This document shows, in pieces, positions 33,686 through 43,219 of a stretch of DNA of 64,000 nt (positions within the stretch are counted from its first letter, which is position 1; each line of letters begins with the position of its first letter). Under the pieces are notes generated by a model. It worked only from the letters and a program-made list of their open reading frames with translations, was not told the origin of the DNA and ran no database searches. The stretch is from Parabacteroides sp. PFB2-10 (GTDB lineage: Bacteria; Bacteroidota; Bacteroidia; Bacteroidales; Tannerellaceae). The stretch spans positions 1 to 64,000 of the forward strand of contig NZ_JARXWI010000013.1 in assembly GCF_029893085.1 (NCBI RefSeq), given 5' to 3'. A program made the translations under genes and the position numbers.

Positions 33686-34786
33686 TTATTCTACATCTAC
33701 CGCAGCGCCGCCCGATGCAACCCATTCCGCTACAGTAGCCGTAGCCGTAATGCCTGTTGCTTGGAATGTTAATGCGATCTCAAAAGATTTACCTTGGGTA
33801 GATCCCGTAAATTCAGTAGATGGCGCATCCTTTTGCCTTAAATTTATCTTTACTTCACGACCTCCCGTATAAGTAGAAGAATAGATTTTTAATGTAAAAT
33901 CAGCTGTTCCGGTTGCTGTGATGGGTGCCACCATAGCGTAAGCGTTAGGAGAGTCAGGGAAATTAGTGCCCAATGTTATAACTTTATCTCCATCTCCACC
34001 AGTTTCTACTTCTGAAACCGCAACATCTGTTCCCGTATGATAGAAGGGGATAACGACCGTTGTTGATCCACTTTTGGAAGGAACCACGGCTGGTATAGGG
34101 GTGCCTTCTGCCGGCTTTGTTGCCATCGTTACTGTTACCGTATTAAGCGGTTCTACCGCTGCTCCTCCAGCTTTTATTAAATCTATCCCTGTGATATTCC
34201 CCCAAGCAGCTTTCCCATCAGTATCCGCTTTCACAGACACATTCAACAGGGTCAATAGGTGATTGAATTCCAGATTAGGAACAGTTCCACCAAGAGCAGC
34301 ATCTTTTGTATTGGATACCTGCCAGGCATACATTACATCTTCTTTACCGGTAAAGGTAAAAGAGGCTTTTTTAACAGCATCACCGCTAGCATCCGAAGCA
34401 GGAAGCGTCCATGTATCATACGGATGGAATCCGCTGAAATAGATAGCTGAATTACTCCCTGGATAATAGGTGGTAGTGGAAGGAGTAGTTTCATAACCTA
34501 CCGCAGTAGGCGTTCCTTCAGAGCTTATGAAAATCATTTTTCCGTTTGAATAAAGAGACTTATACTCAAGCGATGTTGCTGAAGAAACAACCCGTGCTGT
34601 CAAATTCGCAGTTGTTCCCGGCGTTGTATCCATATACGGTGCCTTTGTCTCTACGCCAATCGCCAGGCTTTTGGCGCTTAGGGTGATCGCTACCGGATCG
34701 GTCTCTTCGGGTATCAGTTCATTATCTCCCGAGTTACAGGCACTCAACAGACAAATGGATAATGCGAATACTAAATACTTTTTCAT
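33686..34786 (-). CDS. Fimbrillin-family lipoprotein
   Basis: The 366-residue lipoprotein (lipobox LLSAC) has the shared segments VETKAPYMD, FTFTGKEDVMYAWQVS, LEFNHLLTLLNVSVK and AAWGNITGIDLIK, and ends VAEWVASGGAAVDVE. The TKAP region lies where the N-terminal donor strand of FimA pilins lies, and an Arg (LTARVVS) follows it, which is where a gingipain-type protease cuts related pilins. This makes it a candidate major or structural pilin. A 26 bp run identical to the next paralogue (33228-33255 and 34344-34371) marks recent homology between the genes. Confidence 0.82.
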   Translation of the reverse strand: MKKYLVFALSICLLSACNSGDNELIPEETDPVAITLSAKSLAIGVETKAPYMDTTPGTTANLTARVVSSATSLEYKSLYSNGKMIFISSEGTPTAVGYETTPSTTTYYPGSNSAIYFSGFHPYDTWTLPASDASGDAVKKASFTFTGKEDVMYAWQVSNTKDAALGGTVPNLEFNHLLTLLNVSVKADTDGKAAWGNITGIDLIKAGGAAVEPLNTVTVTMATKPAEGTPIPAVVPSKSGSTTVVIPFYHTGTDVAVSEVETGGDGDKVITLGTNFPDSPNAYAMVAPITATGTADFTLKIYSSTYTGGREVKINLRQKDAPSTEFTGSTQGKSFEIALTFQATGITATATVAEWVASGGAAVDVE

Positions 34787-34821
34787 TTTTGTATGTATTT
34801 AAATTGTTCTTTATTTATTTT

Positions 34822-35898
34822 TTATTCGATAGTACCTGCTCCTGTTCCGCCGGCTACCCAATCGGTCACTGTTGCCGTAGCTTTGATTTCTGTTCCTTTG
34901 AAAGTAAGCGTAACATTAAAAGCATATCCCGCCGTATTTGTTACTTCAGCATTTTTTGGGGTAAGCTGTACTGTAACAGGGATGGCAGTCGTGGCAGTCG
35001 TTGTTTTTATATTCAGTACATAAGCGTTTTGTGCGTCTGTACCAGACAGCGTAACCGGTGTTACCAATGAATAAGCCACCCGTGCTGCTGCAGTGGGGAT
35101 TTCAATACTTTTCTCTCCCAAATTGGCAACAACAGTATCTTTAGCATGATAGGCAGTTGCACCTGCTTTGTAGAAAGGAATAGTTCCGGTAGTACCGAAT
35201 GTAACAGCGTTTGTAGAGAAAGTCACGGTTGCGATCGTATTTACCGCAGCAAGCCCTGAGCTACCCTTTGCCTGCGTTAAACTAAGATCGGTGATTTTGC
35301 CCCAGGCAGCAGATGTTTCTGCTTTAGCCGTAGCATCATCACCGCCTGCCACCACCAATATATTCAGTTTTGTCAGCTTATGTGTGAAGGCTAACGTAGG
35401 ATAAGAAGGGGTCGTGCCCGTTGCTGCAGATTTACTGGTACTCACTTGCGCCGCTGTCATAATATCGCTCTTCCCGTCAATCGGGTGAGTCGTTGCTGTT
35501 CCAAAAGTGCTCCATCCGCCGGTGCCAATGGCAGCCGGATAAAGCCCCACCATATAGATGGTCTGATCCCCGGGAAAAGATTTGTTTCCACCGGTTTCGA
35601 TAGAGGCAAAAGCGACAGGTGTTTCTCCATTAGCCGTAAATGTCATCGTCCCGTTTGTATGGAGCGCTGAATAATTATCTTCTGTTTTAGAGACCAACAC
35701 CCTTGCGGTTAAATTGTTGGTGCCGCTAATCGCCCCTTCAAACGGTGCTTTTGTTTCCACCTCCAAGGTCAACGCTTTGGATTTAGCCATAATTGCTACC
35801 TCCTGCGTGTTGTCAAAACCGTTGTCATCCTTTGAGCAACCGGTCCATGCCGTAGCCATTCCTATGGCGGCTACCATCCATAAATAACTTTTCTTCAT
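34822..35898 (-). CDS. Fimbrillin-family lipoprotein
   Basis: The 358-residue lipoprotein (signal MKKSYLWMVAAIGMATAWTGC) shares LTLEVETKAPFEG, LTARVLVSKT, SAAWGKITDLSLTQAK and FNVTLTFKGTEIKATATVTDWV with the next two downstream genes. Its composition, rich in Ala, Thr and Gly, is typical of an abundant pilin. The C-terminal DWVAGGTGAGTIE matches the C-terminal strand of these subunits. It has 58 bp to the upstream gene and 35 bp to the next. It is a good candidate for a major pilin. ATG 35904 is an alternative start two codons earlier. Confidence 0.82.
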   Translation of the reverse strand: MKKSYLWMVAAIGMATAWTGCSKDDNGFDNTQEVAIMAKSKALTLEVETKAPFEGAISGTNNLTARVLVSKTEDNYSALHTNGTMTFTANGETPVAFASIETGGNKSFPGDQTIYMVGLYPAAIGTGGWSTFGTATTHPIDGKSDIMTAAQVSTSKSAATGTTPSYPTLAFTHKLTKLNILVVAGGDDATAKAETSAAWGKITDLSLTQAKGSSGLAAVNTIATVTFSTNAVTFGTTGTIPFYKAGATAYHAKDTVVANLGEKSIEIPTAAARVAYSLVTPVTLSGTDAQNAYVLNIKTTTATTAIPVTVQLTPKNAEVTNTAGYAFNVTLTFKGTEIKATATVTDWVAGGTGAGTIE

Positions 35899-35962
35899 GA
35901 TCATTCTTTTTTAAATTATTACTTGTTTTTATTATTTTCTTCTTTTATAGTTGTTTTTACGC

Positions 35963-36916
35963 TTATCTATCTATCGTGCCCGATCCTTCGCCTCCCTCTT
36001 TCCAGGGGGTGACCCAGGCGGTCGTTTCTATATCCACCTCTATCTCTTCCTCTTTTTTCCGGAACGTCAGGGTGATCTCATACGAATGCCCCGCGGCAAA
36101 AGTGGATTCACCCAGAGGGGTTATGCATACATCCCGGAATATGCCTTTGTTGTCGGTCGCGATGTCCAGATAGAACTGTCGCAATCCGGGTTGCAACATC
36201 AGGCTGCCGGCAATCTTCTGTGGCTTCTCCTCTGTGCCCGTTATCTTCACGGGATAGGAAGAGGGGAGAGCAATATGTTGCGGATTAGACCAATCACCCA
36301 AATTGCCATCTTCGATATACAAGACAGAAGAGGTATTGACATCCCTGAATGTGATACTTTCTATGGCCGTTTCGCTAAAGTCACCCTCATCGATCAAGAC
36401 AAAATGGAACTGGCTCAACAGATGGTTATAGGCTAAAGAGGCCGGTATTTTATTGTCGGATCCGACCACCGGATCGGCATACATCAGGTCTTCCTCGCCT
36501 GTCAGGGTGAAGTGAAGTAACGGAGCGGCTCCCGTTTGCTCTTCCATATAGTTCGCCCCTGCTTCGCCGGTCGGCGCATACGGATAATAGGAGTAGAAAC
36601 GTACCTCTTCGCGGTAGGGATAATAATAGGTTCCTTCCCACTGAAGCCTGCCTGTCTCTGTATCGACAGCAGTTGTGCGCACATGGGGCATCACCGCCGG
36701 TAGCGACCAATCGGTGATGGCATAGATGCCTATCCGGTCGCCCATCTTGGCCAGGTCGGAGAGATCGTTGACGGAGGCACGCGATTCATAGGCATCAGTT
36801 TTCACCCCCAGCGTTATTTTAGCGCAAGAGGGCACCGGTGCCGTCTCCTCTTTCACGCAAGAGAACAGGGCGCAGATGCCAAAACAGGCTACTATGAATC
36901 GTTTAGTTTTCATCAT
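35963..36916 (-). CDS. Fimbrillin-family lipoprotein
   Basis: The 317-residue lipoprotein (lipobox LFSC) is shorter and more diverged. It keeps the fimbrillin plan: ITLGVKTDAYESRA, HFTLTGEEDLMYADPVV, LAYNHLLSQFHFVL and a C-terminal YEITLTFRKKEEEIEVD followed by WVTPWKEGGEGSGTIDR. It overlaps the preceding gene by 4 bp (ATGA), so the two are translationally coupled. It may be the anchor-proximal subunit, given its position after the FimB-like gene. Confidence 0.78.
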   Translation of the reverse strand: MMKTKRFIVACFGICALFSCVKEETAPVPSCAKITLGVKTDAYESRASVNDLSDLAKMGDRIGIYAITDWSLPAVMPHVRTTAVDTETGRLQWEGTYYYPYREEVRFYSYYPYAPTGEAGANYMEEQTGAAPLLHFTLTGEEDLMYADPVVGSDNKIPASLAYNHLLSQFHFVLIDEGDFSETAIESITFRDVNTSSVLYIEDGNLGDWSNPQHIALPSSYPVKITGTEEKPQKIAGSLMLQPGLRQFYLDIATDNKGIFRDVCITPLGESTFAAGHSYEITLTFRKKEEEIEVDIETTAWVTPWKEGGEGSGTIDR

Positions 36917-37827
36917 TCTGTTATATCTCCCGTACCTTTTCCCTCTTCCCAGGGTTTAACCGTTGCTGTCAGGCCACCGTCGATCACCTCCAGCTCTACC
37001 TCAATCTCAACGGGAATATCGATTGGTATATCACCTTTGTTGCTGTCCAGTATGTCGGTTATAACCTCGCTCAGGTCGACCTCTGCCCAATAAGTGTTCG
37101 ATTCGTCGTCTTCGAGTACCACATGCATCTTGTTATGATAATGCGTTCCATTGGACGGATTATAGAGTCCCAATAGGTGAATAACTGCCGTAGCCGTATT
37201 ATCCTCGCTTAGTTCAATGTCAAAAGGGATCTTCCAGTCGGTCTCATCGCCAACGGGCAGTCCGGTCGCCAGGTAAACAGCATAATAAACACCTTCGAGC
37301 ATACCACTTATGCGCTGATATTCATCGCCATTTGTAACACTAAACTGTAGGAAAAGCGTTCTTGTCAGGGCATACATCCGGGAATGTACGATTGTTTCCT
37401 CTTCGGCAGTAACCATGGCTGATTCCACTGCCAGGCGGAAGGCGTTTTCGGAAGGGAGGAGTTCTTTGGCGTCAGTTTTTGTCTGATCGACCCGGATAGC
37501 GGTTGCTTTCGCCTGATGGTAATCATCGAGATCCGTAAAGTCGAGACCCAAGGTATTGGTGTTATGGCTGATAAGGGAATAAATGCCTGCTTCGGTAGTG
37601 ATACTATATTCCGACGAAGCGGTTTCCAGGTGTAAGGGGGTCGCCTCCATCTGGTAGAGATGGGTATTAAGCACAGGGGTTACCTCTTGTTCTTCCCACT
37701 CGGGATAAACATGCAGTATGCCTTTTGTCTCCTTAGTCTTCTCTTGCAACGTAGCTTCCGTGCAAGCAATCATAAAAAGAACAAAGACAAATAACCCTAT
37801 TACTAAAAATCGATTCCTTACTTGCAT
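36913..37827 (-). CDS. DUF5119/FimB-Mfa2-like lipoprotein
   Basis: The 304-residue lipoprotein has a signal peptide (LFVFVLFMIAC) and starts the mature part KTKGILHVYPEWEEQEVTP. The GxLHVYPEW motif is typical of DUF5119 proteins, which follow DUF3575 genes in Bacteroidales pilus clusters. The C-terminus is an isolated W-x-G strand PWEEGKGTGDITE, as in the fimbrillins downstream. By synteny it corresponds to the FimB/Mfa2 role of membrane anchor and length control. It is the second gene of the operon. Confidence 0.78.
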   Translation of the reverse strand: MQVRNRFLVIGLFVFVLFMIACTEATLQEKTKETKGILHVYPEWEEQEVTPVLNTHLYQMEATPLHLETASSEYSITTEAGIYSLISHNTNTLGLDFTDLDDYHQAKATAIRVDQTKTDAKELLPSENAFRLAVESAMVTAEEETIVHSRMYALTRTLFLQFSVTNGDEYQRISGMLEGVYYAVYLATGLPVGDETDWKIPFDIELSEDNTATAVIHLLGLYNPSNGTHYHNKMHVVLEDDESNTYWAEVDLSEVITDILDSNKGDIPIDIPVEIEVELEVIDGGLTATVKPWEEGKGTGDITE

Positions 37828-37860
37828 TCAATTATATCATGAATCACTGATATCTTTCCC

Positions 37861-38535
37861 CTAAAATCGGTAAGCCAGGCTGATATTCCACTCCATGACT
37901 CCCCATTTGTTCGCTTTTTCTTCTCCGATATAAAATTTATCAGGATCGCTCCACTCATACGCGCGCGCGTTAGAATCTCTATATCCCGCGCGAACGCCTG
38001 TTTCAACACCTAATCCTTTATAAATAGTCCAATAGTATCCAACAGAAAGCCCAGCCTGCCAATATTTTCCGGTATAATTATCCGTTGGGCGGGTCGCATT
38101 TGCTGTTTTACTCTTATTGCGCACATCGTAATCTCCGGCTCCTATAAATGCCCCGACATAAAGCCCGGTATTTTTATTCCCCATCAACCAACGACGTGGC
38201 TCCATACTATAACCAGAAACGCCCCAAAATGTTCGCTCAGCCCCGTAATTCCAATACGCGTACATCGCAGACGCTTGTAGCGACCACTGGGAAGAAATGA
38301 AATATTCAACTGTGAGATTAGGGGTAAAAGCGGTATGCTTGAACTCCGATGTGAATCCGATCCAACGTAAACTGTTTGTTTTAAAGGCTAATAGAGGAGA
38401 TTCCTTTTCTTTTACTTCCTGAGCACCTGATTCAAGAATCTCTTTTTTTTGCTCAGCATGAAGCGGAACAAAACTCCATAGTATAAAAATCAACACATGC
38501 AATATACCCCTACTCTTATTGTAAGCATTATTCAT
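37861..38535 (-). CDS. DUF3575 outer-membrane-like protein
   Basis: The 224-residue protein has a signal peptide (HVLIFILWSFVPLHA). Its mature part matches the DUF3575 family: LLAFKTNSLRW near the start, FTPNLTVEYFISSQWSLQASAMYAYW, RRWL, GLYVGAFIGAGDYDV, and an end in MEWNISLAYRF, typical of an outer-membrane beta-barrel. DUF3575 genes open fimbrial loci in Bacteroides and Parabacteroides, as here. It is the first gene of the operon; no TAnnTTTG promoter is obvious in the 350 bp upstream. Confidence 0.85.
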   Translation of the reverse strand: MNNAYNKSRGILHVLIFILWSFVPLHAEQKKEILESGAQEVKEKESPLLAFKTNSLRWIGFTSEFKHTAFTPNLTVEYFISSQWSLQASAMYAYWNYGAERTFWGVSGYSMEPRRWLMGNKNTGLYVGAFIGAGDYDVRNKSKTANATRPTDNYTGKYWQAGLSVGYYWTIYKGLGVETGVRAGYRDSNARAYEWSDPDKFYIGEEKANKWGVMEWNISLAYRF

Positions 38536-38828
38536 TAATACGCTCTATTATAGAACCATATACACCCTTCATCAAACAATAACAAAAAATTTCCCCCTTA
38601 TATTCAATAAAGTTTGTACACTTACCTGTTAAATTAAAAATACAGCCAATGAATTTCCACACTTATCCTTCTACAAAGGAAGGCATTTTATTTGATAATA
38701 CGAAAAAAACCAGCGATTTATCATTGGTTTTCTCTACAAATTGATCATTTCACACTTCTTTCGCTTCATTTATAGTCCGAAGCACCCACCTGGGAGCCTC
38801 TCGTCCGCTGAAAAAGAAGGGATAAGAA
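38536..38828. other. Intergenic region upstream of the pilus operon
   Basis: About 290 bp before DUF3575 and after the rpoD terminator hold no gene. A weak inverted repeat (AAAACCA/TGGTTTT, 38711-38733) and AT-rich stretches are visible. No paired inverted repeats flanking a promoter were seen, so an invertible promoter is not supported. A leader or regulatory region for the pilus operon is likely, but not demonstrable from the sequence. Confidence 0.4.
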
Positions 38829-38861
38829 CAAAAAAACTGCCACCCCTCAACGGGATGGCAG
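38829..38861 (-). terminator. Rho-independent terminator of rpoD
   Basis: On the minus strand CTGCCATCCC, a 5-base loop and GGGGTGGCAG (one mismatch or G-U pair) are followed by TTTTTTT. It ends the rpoD transcript 27 bp after its stop codon. Confidence 0.9.
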
Positions 38862-38887
38862 CACAAATAATTTCTTTTGAAGAGGTT

Positions 38888-39748
38888 TTACCCTAAATAA
38901 GTTTTTAGGAGCTTGCTACGTGTTCCTTGTCTCAATCTTCTGATTGCCTTTTCTTTGATCTGGCGGACGCGCTCTCTTGTGAGGCCAAATTTGTCGCCAA
39001 TCTCTTCTAATGTCATTTCCTGACAGCCAATACCGAAAAACATTTTGATTATCTCACACTCTCTTTCGGTCAATGTAGCAAGCGCTCTATCAATCTCCTT
39101 AGCTAATGATTCGTTCATCAACGACCGGTCGGCGATCGGAGCATCATCGTTCACAAGTACGTCTAAGAGGCTGTTGTCTTCGCCTTCCACGAACGGAGCA
39201 TCCACCGAGATATGACGTCCGGACACCTTCAGGGTATCGGAAATCTTATCAACAGGGATATCCAATTCATCTGCCAGCTCTTCGGGAGAAGGACGACGTT
39301 CGTTTTCCTGTTCGAATTTCGAGAAGGCTTTGCTGATCTTATTCAGCGAACCTACCTGATTCAACGGGAGACGAACAATACGTGACTGCTCTGCCAACGC
39401 CTGCAGAATAGACTGGCGAATCCACCATACCGCATAAGAAATAAACTTAAAACCACGCGTCTCGTCGAATTTTTCTGCCGCTTTAATCAAACCCAGGTTG
39501 CCTTCATTAATCAGGTCGGGCAAACTTAAGCCTTGATTTTGATATTGCTTTGCAACAGAAACAACGAAACGCAAATTGGCTCTTGTCAATTTCTCTAATG
39601 CTTTACGGTCTCCTCTTTTAATAGCCTGTGCCAATTCTACTTCCTCTTCCACCGTGATAAGATCTTCACGCCCAATCTCTTGGAGATACTTATCAAGGGA
39701 AGCGCTTTCGCGATTGGTAATGGACTTGGTAATCTTTAGTTGTCTCAT
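38888..39748 (-). CDS. rpoD: Primary RNA polymerase sigma factor (sigma-70)
   Basis: The 286-residue sigma factor contains region 1.2 ([27 protein letters not shown]), region 2 with the -10-binding segment [14 protein letters not shown], region 3 ([18 protein letters not shown]) and region 4 with the [23 protein letters not shown]. It lacks a long N-terminal region 1.1, as is known for the Bacteroides primary sigma factor. It recognises the TTTG/TAnnTTTG promoters listed here. The start is at ATG 39748 (MRQLKITKS). A longer frame upstream would cross the promoter at 39778. It is monocistronic with its own terminator. Confidence 0.96.
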   Translation of the reverse strand: MRQLKITKSITNRESASLDKYLQEIGREDLITVEEEVELAQAIKRGDRKALEKLTRANLRFVVSVAKQYQNQGLSLPDLINEGNLGLIKAAEKFDETRGFKFISYAVWWIRQSILQALAEQSRIVRLPLNQVGSLNKISKAFSKFEQENERRPSPEELADELDIPVDKISDTLKVSGRHISVDAPFVEGEDNSLLDVLVNDDAPIADRSLMNESLAKEIDRALATLTERECEIIKMFFGIGCQEMTLEEIGDKFGLTRERVRQIKEKAIRRLRQGTRSKLLKTYLG

Positions 39749-39777
39749 CCAATTTGTTTCATTGAAAATATGGGGTG

Positions 39778-39785
39778 CAAAGTTA
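39778..39785 (-). promoter_or_regulatory. -7 element of rpoD
   Basis: The minus strand reads TAACTTTG, a match to TAnnTTTG 29 bp before the rpoD start. This places the start of transcription inside the longer possible frame and supports the 39748 start. Confidence 0.6.
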
Positions 39786-39873
39786 CACTTTTTTTCGGAT
39801 AAATTGGCTGAATGCACCCCACATCCAGCCAATTAAGTACCTTTAACAATCTTTTTACCCAAAAGACGAACGC

Positions 39874-41397
39874 CTATTCTGCTAAATCGATCGCATAATA
39901 CCTCGAACGTCCATTCGGATACATCCCTTTAATAAACAACACCTGGTCATCCGTCGACTTCATCACATTCTCCACAATCTTTTCAAATTCCTCCGGAGTA
40001 GACACGCGTTGATCATTCACGACCATGATAATATATCCTTTCGTAATACCGGTTTCTTTAAACTTTCCATTGGAAACACCGGTCACCTCGATACCATATC
40101 GAATACCATATTGTCTTTTCTGACTATCTGTCAGTTCCTTAAAGGCAGCACCCAACACATCGGCCACATCACCACGGTTCTTCACCACCTCCGTATTGCC
40201 CTGCGCATTTCGCAACTCTACGGTAAAGGTTTGTTTCTTACCATAACGGTCTACTTCAACCTTCACCTTATCACCCGGACGATACTTACTAATCTGTTCC
40301 TGCAATGCGCTTGCCGTACGGATAGTTACATTATTCACGCCAACAATCACGTCACCCACTTCCATACCGGCTTCCCGGGCAGAGCTGCGATCGGTAAATT
40401 CGGCAACATACGCACCTTCCGTCACCTTCAGATTTTCCTTGTCTTTTTTCACTTTTTCATCCGAAGAGAAAGGCATATTTTGTATATCAAGCATAGAAAC
40501 CCCCATAATAGCCCGTTGCACCACGCCGTACTGTTTCAGGTCTGCCGCTACTTTTCCGGCAATACTGATAGGCACCGCAAAGGAGTATCCGGCAAAATTT
40601 CCGGTTTCCGAATAGATCGCGGTATTGATACCCACCAGTTCTCCTTTCGTATTCACCAAGGCGCCCCCACTATTACCCGGGTTCACCGCTGCATCTGTCT
40701 GGATAAACGACTCGATTCCGCCATTCGTGCGGGTGATACCACCACGTCCTTTGGCGCTGACAATACCGGCGGTCACCGTCGATGTCAGGTTGAAGGGGTT
40801 ACCGATAGCCAATACCCACTCACCCACTTTCAGGGCTTCCGAGTCACCAAACGGGATCGTTGCCAGGTCGTTTGCCTCAATCTTAATCAGGGCAATATCG
40901 GTTTGCGGATCGGCCCCGATCACTTTCGCCGAAAATTTCCGGTTATCGTTCAGGGTCACTTCCAATTCATCTGCCCCGTCGATCACATGGTTGTTGGTCA
41001 TAATATAGCCATCTACCGAGATGATCACGCCCGAGCCCGAACCCACACGGGGTTGCGGTTGCATCTGTCCGCGACCGCCAAAGCCAAAAAAGTATTCTTC
41101 CAGCGGATGTACATATTGCCTTCCGCTACGCTGCTGCGCTTTGGCCGTTGCTTTAATATGCACAACAGCATGCACCGAGTTCTCCGCAGCTACCGTAAAA
41201 TCGATATTCTCTGCAGCCACGGTGTTATAATTGGCATAATGAAATGGTTGTTGTTTAAACCCATATTCCGAGTCCACCGAATAGGTCGGCTCCGACAATT
41301 TTTTATTTGTCAGGTATGAACTCGTACCAATAGCGGCACCTACACTAATAGCTGCTACTGCCACAACCCCTAATAGATTCTTCCACGCTTTCTTCAT
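39874..41397 (-). CDS. DegQ/HtrA-family periplasmic serine protease (Do)
   Basis: The 507-residue protein has an N-terminal signal/anchor (LLGVVAVAAISVGAAIG). Its trypsin-like protease domain shows H137 (TNNHV), D167 (TDIALIKIE) and S243 (NPGNSGGALV). Two PDZ domains follow (about 300-400 with MLDIQNMPF ... AGMEVGDVIVGVNNV, and about 420-500). It degrades or refolds damaged envelope proteins. Fimbriae and lipoproteins in this window would be natural clients. It is monocistronic. Confidence 0.93.
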   Translation of the reverse strand: MKKAWKNLLGVVAVAAISVGAAIGTSSYLTNKKLSEPTYSVDSEYGFKQQPFHYANYNTVAAENIDFTVAAENSVHAVVHIKATAKAQQRSGRQYVHPLEEYFFGFGGRGQMQPQPRVGSGSGVIISVDGYIMTNNHVIDGADELEVTLNDNRKFSAKVIGADPQTDIALIKIEANDLATIPFGDSEALKVGEWVLAIGNPFNLTSTVTAGIVSAKGRGGITRTNGGIESFIQTDAAVNPGNSGGALVNTKGELVGINTAIYSETGNFAGYSFAVPISIAGKVAADLKQYGVVQRAIMGVSMLDIQNMPFSSDEKVKKDKENLKVTEGAYVAEFTDRSSAREAGMEVGDVIVGVNNVTIRTASALQEQISKYRPGDKVKVEVDRYGKKQTFTVELRNAQGNTEVVKNRGDVADVLGAAFKELTDSQKRQYGIRYGIEVTGVSNGKFKETGITKGYIIMVVNDQRVSTPEEFEKIVENVMKSTDDQVLFIKGMYPNGRSRYYAIDLAE

Positions 41398-41822
41398 ACA
41401 CTTTCAATCTTTTAATTAAACACTTAATTTTAACATTTTATTTATGCACAAATAAACTCAAAAATCGTGCTGTTATTCCCTACTCCACCTCCTTTTTCAA
41501 CTCTTTTAACGCCTTACAGGCTCCGCTTAACGGGGATTAACAGTACTGTGCATAACAATGTACTCATTTCGAATCCTCCTGCCATTTCGACAGTCGTCCA
41601 TATATAGAACAGACAAACTTCCCGAAGGTTTAAACCATTTTGTCAGTTTAAGTCTTTTTTAGGATAATGCAAGCAATTTGCTGGCTGAGCATGGTCGCCT
41701 GCAAATTCTCTCGACAAAAATAACGCCGACAGAAATAACAATTTTGATAGAACACTATAAATCCCGTAGATGAATAAGAGGGGGAATAGTTACGTTAATT
41801 TCAATTAATCGACTATTTATGG
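41398..41822. other. Intergenic region, no gene recognised
   Basis: The ~470 bp between htrA and the DUF1080 gene are divergent upstream regions. AT-rich stretches and an incomplete palindrome (CTCCGCTTAACGGGGATTAA, 41521-41540) are visible, but no terminator, RNA or complete gene is supported. Confidence 0.4.
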
Positions 41823-41830
41823 TATTTTTG
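41823..41830 (+). promoter_or_regulatory. -7 element of the DUF1080 gene
   Basis: TATTTTTG matches TAnnTTTG and lies 40 bp before ATG 41870. No TTTG is present at -33 spacing. Confidence 0.45.
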
Positions 41831-41869
41831 TAATTCTCAAACATAAGTAAAAATCTAAAATACAAACAC

Positions 41870-43210
<1,341 letters not shown>

Positions 43211-43219
<9 letters not shown>

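Noticed and set aside
38536-38830. Invertible promoter for the pilus operon
   Set aside because: No pair of inverted repeats flanking a promoter and no recombinase gene nearby; only a weak 7 bp pair was seen.
39749-39832. Longer start for rpoD
   Set aside because: The extension overlaps the TAACTTTG promoter element and does not resemble the N-terminus of Bacteroidota sigma factors.
40009-41319. Long open frame opposite htrA (436 codons, plus strand)
   Set aside because: It lies entirely antisense to the clearly conserved DegQ/HtrA gene, has no recognisable domain, and shows composition typical of a shadow frame.
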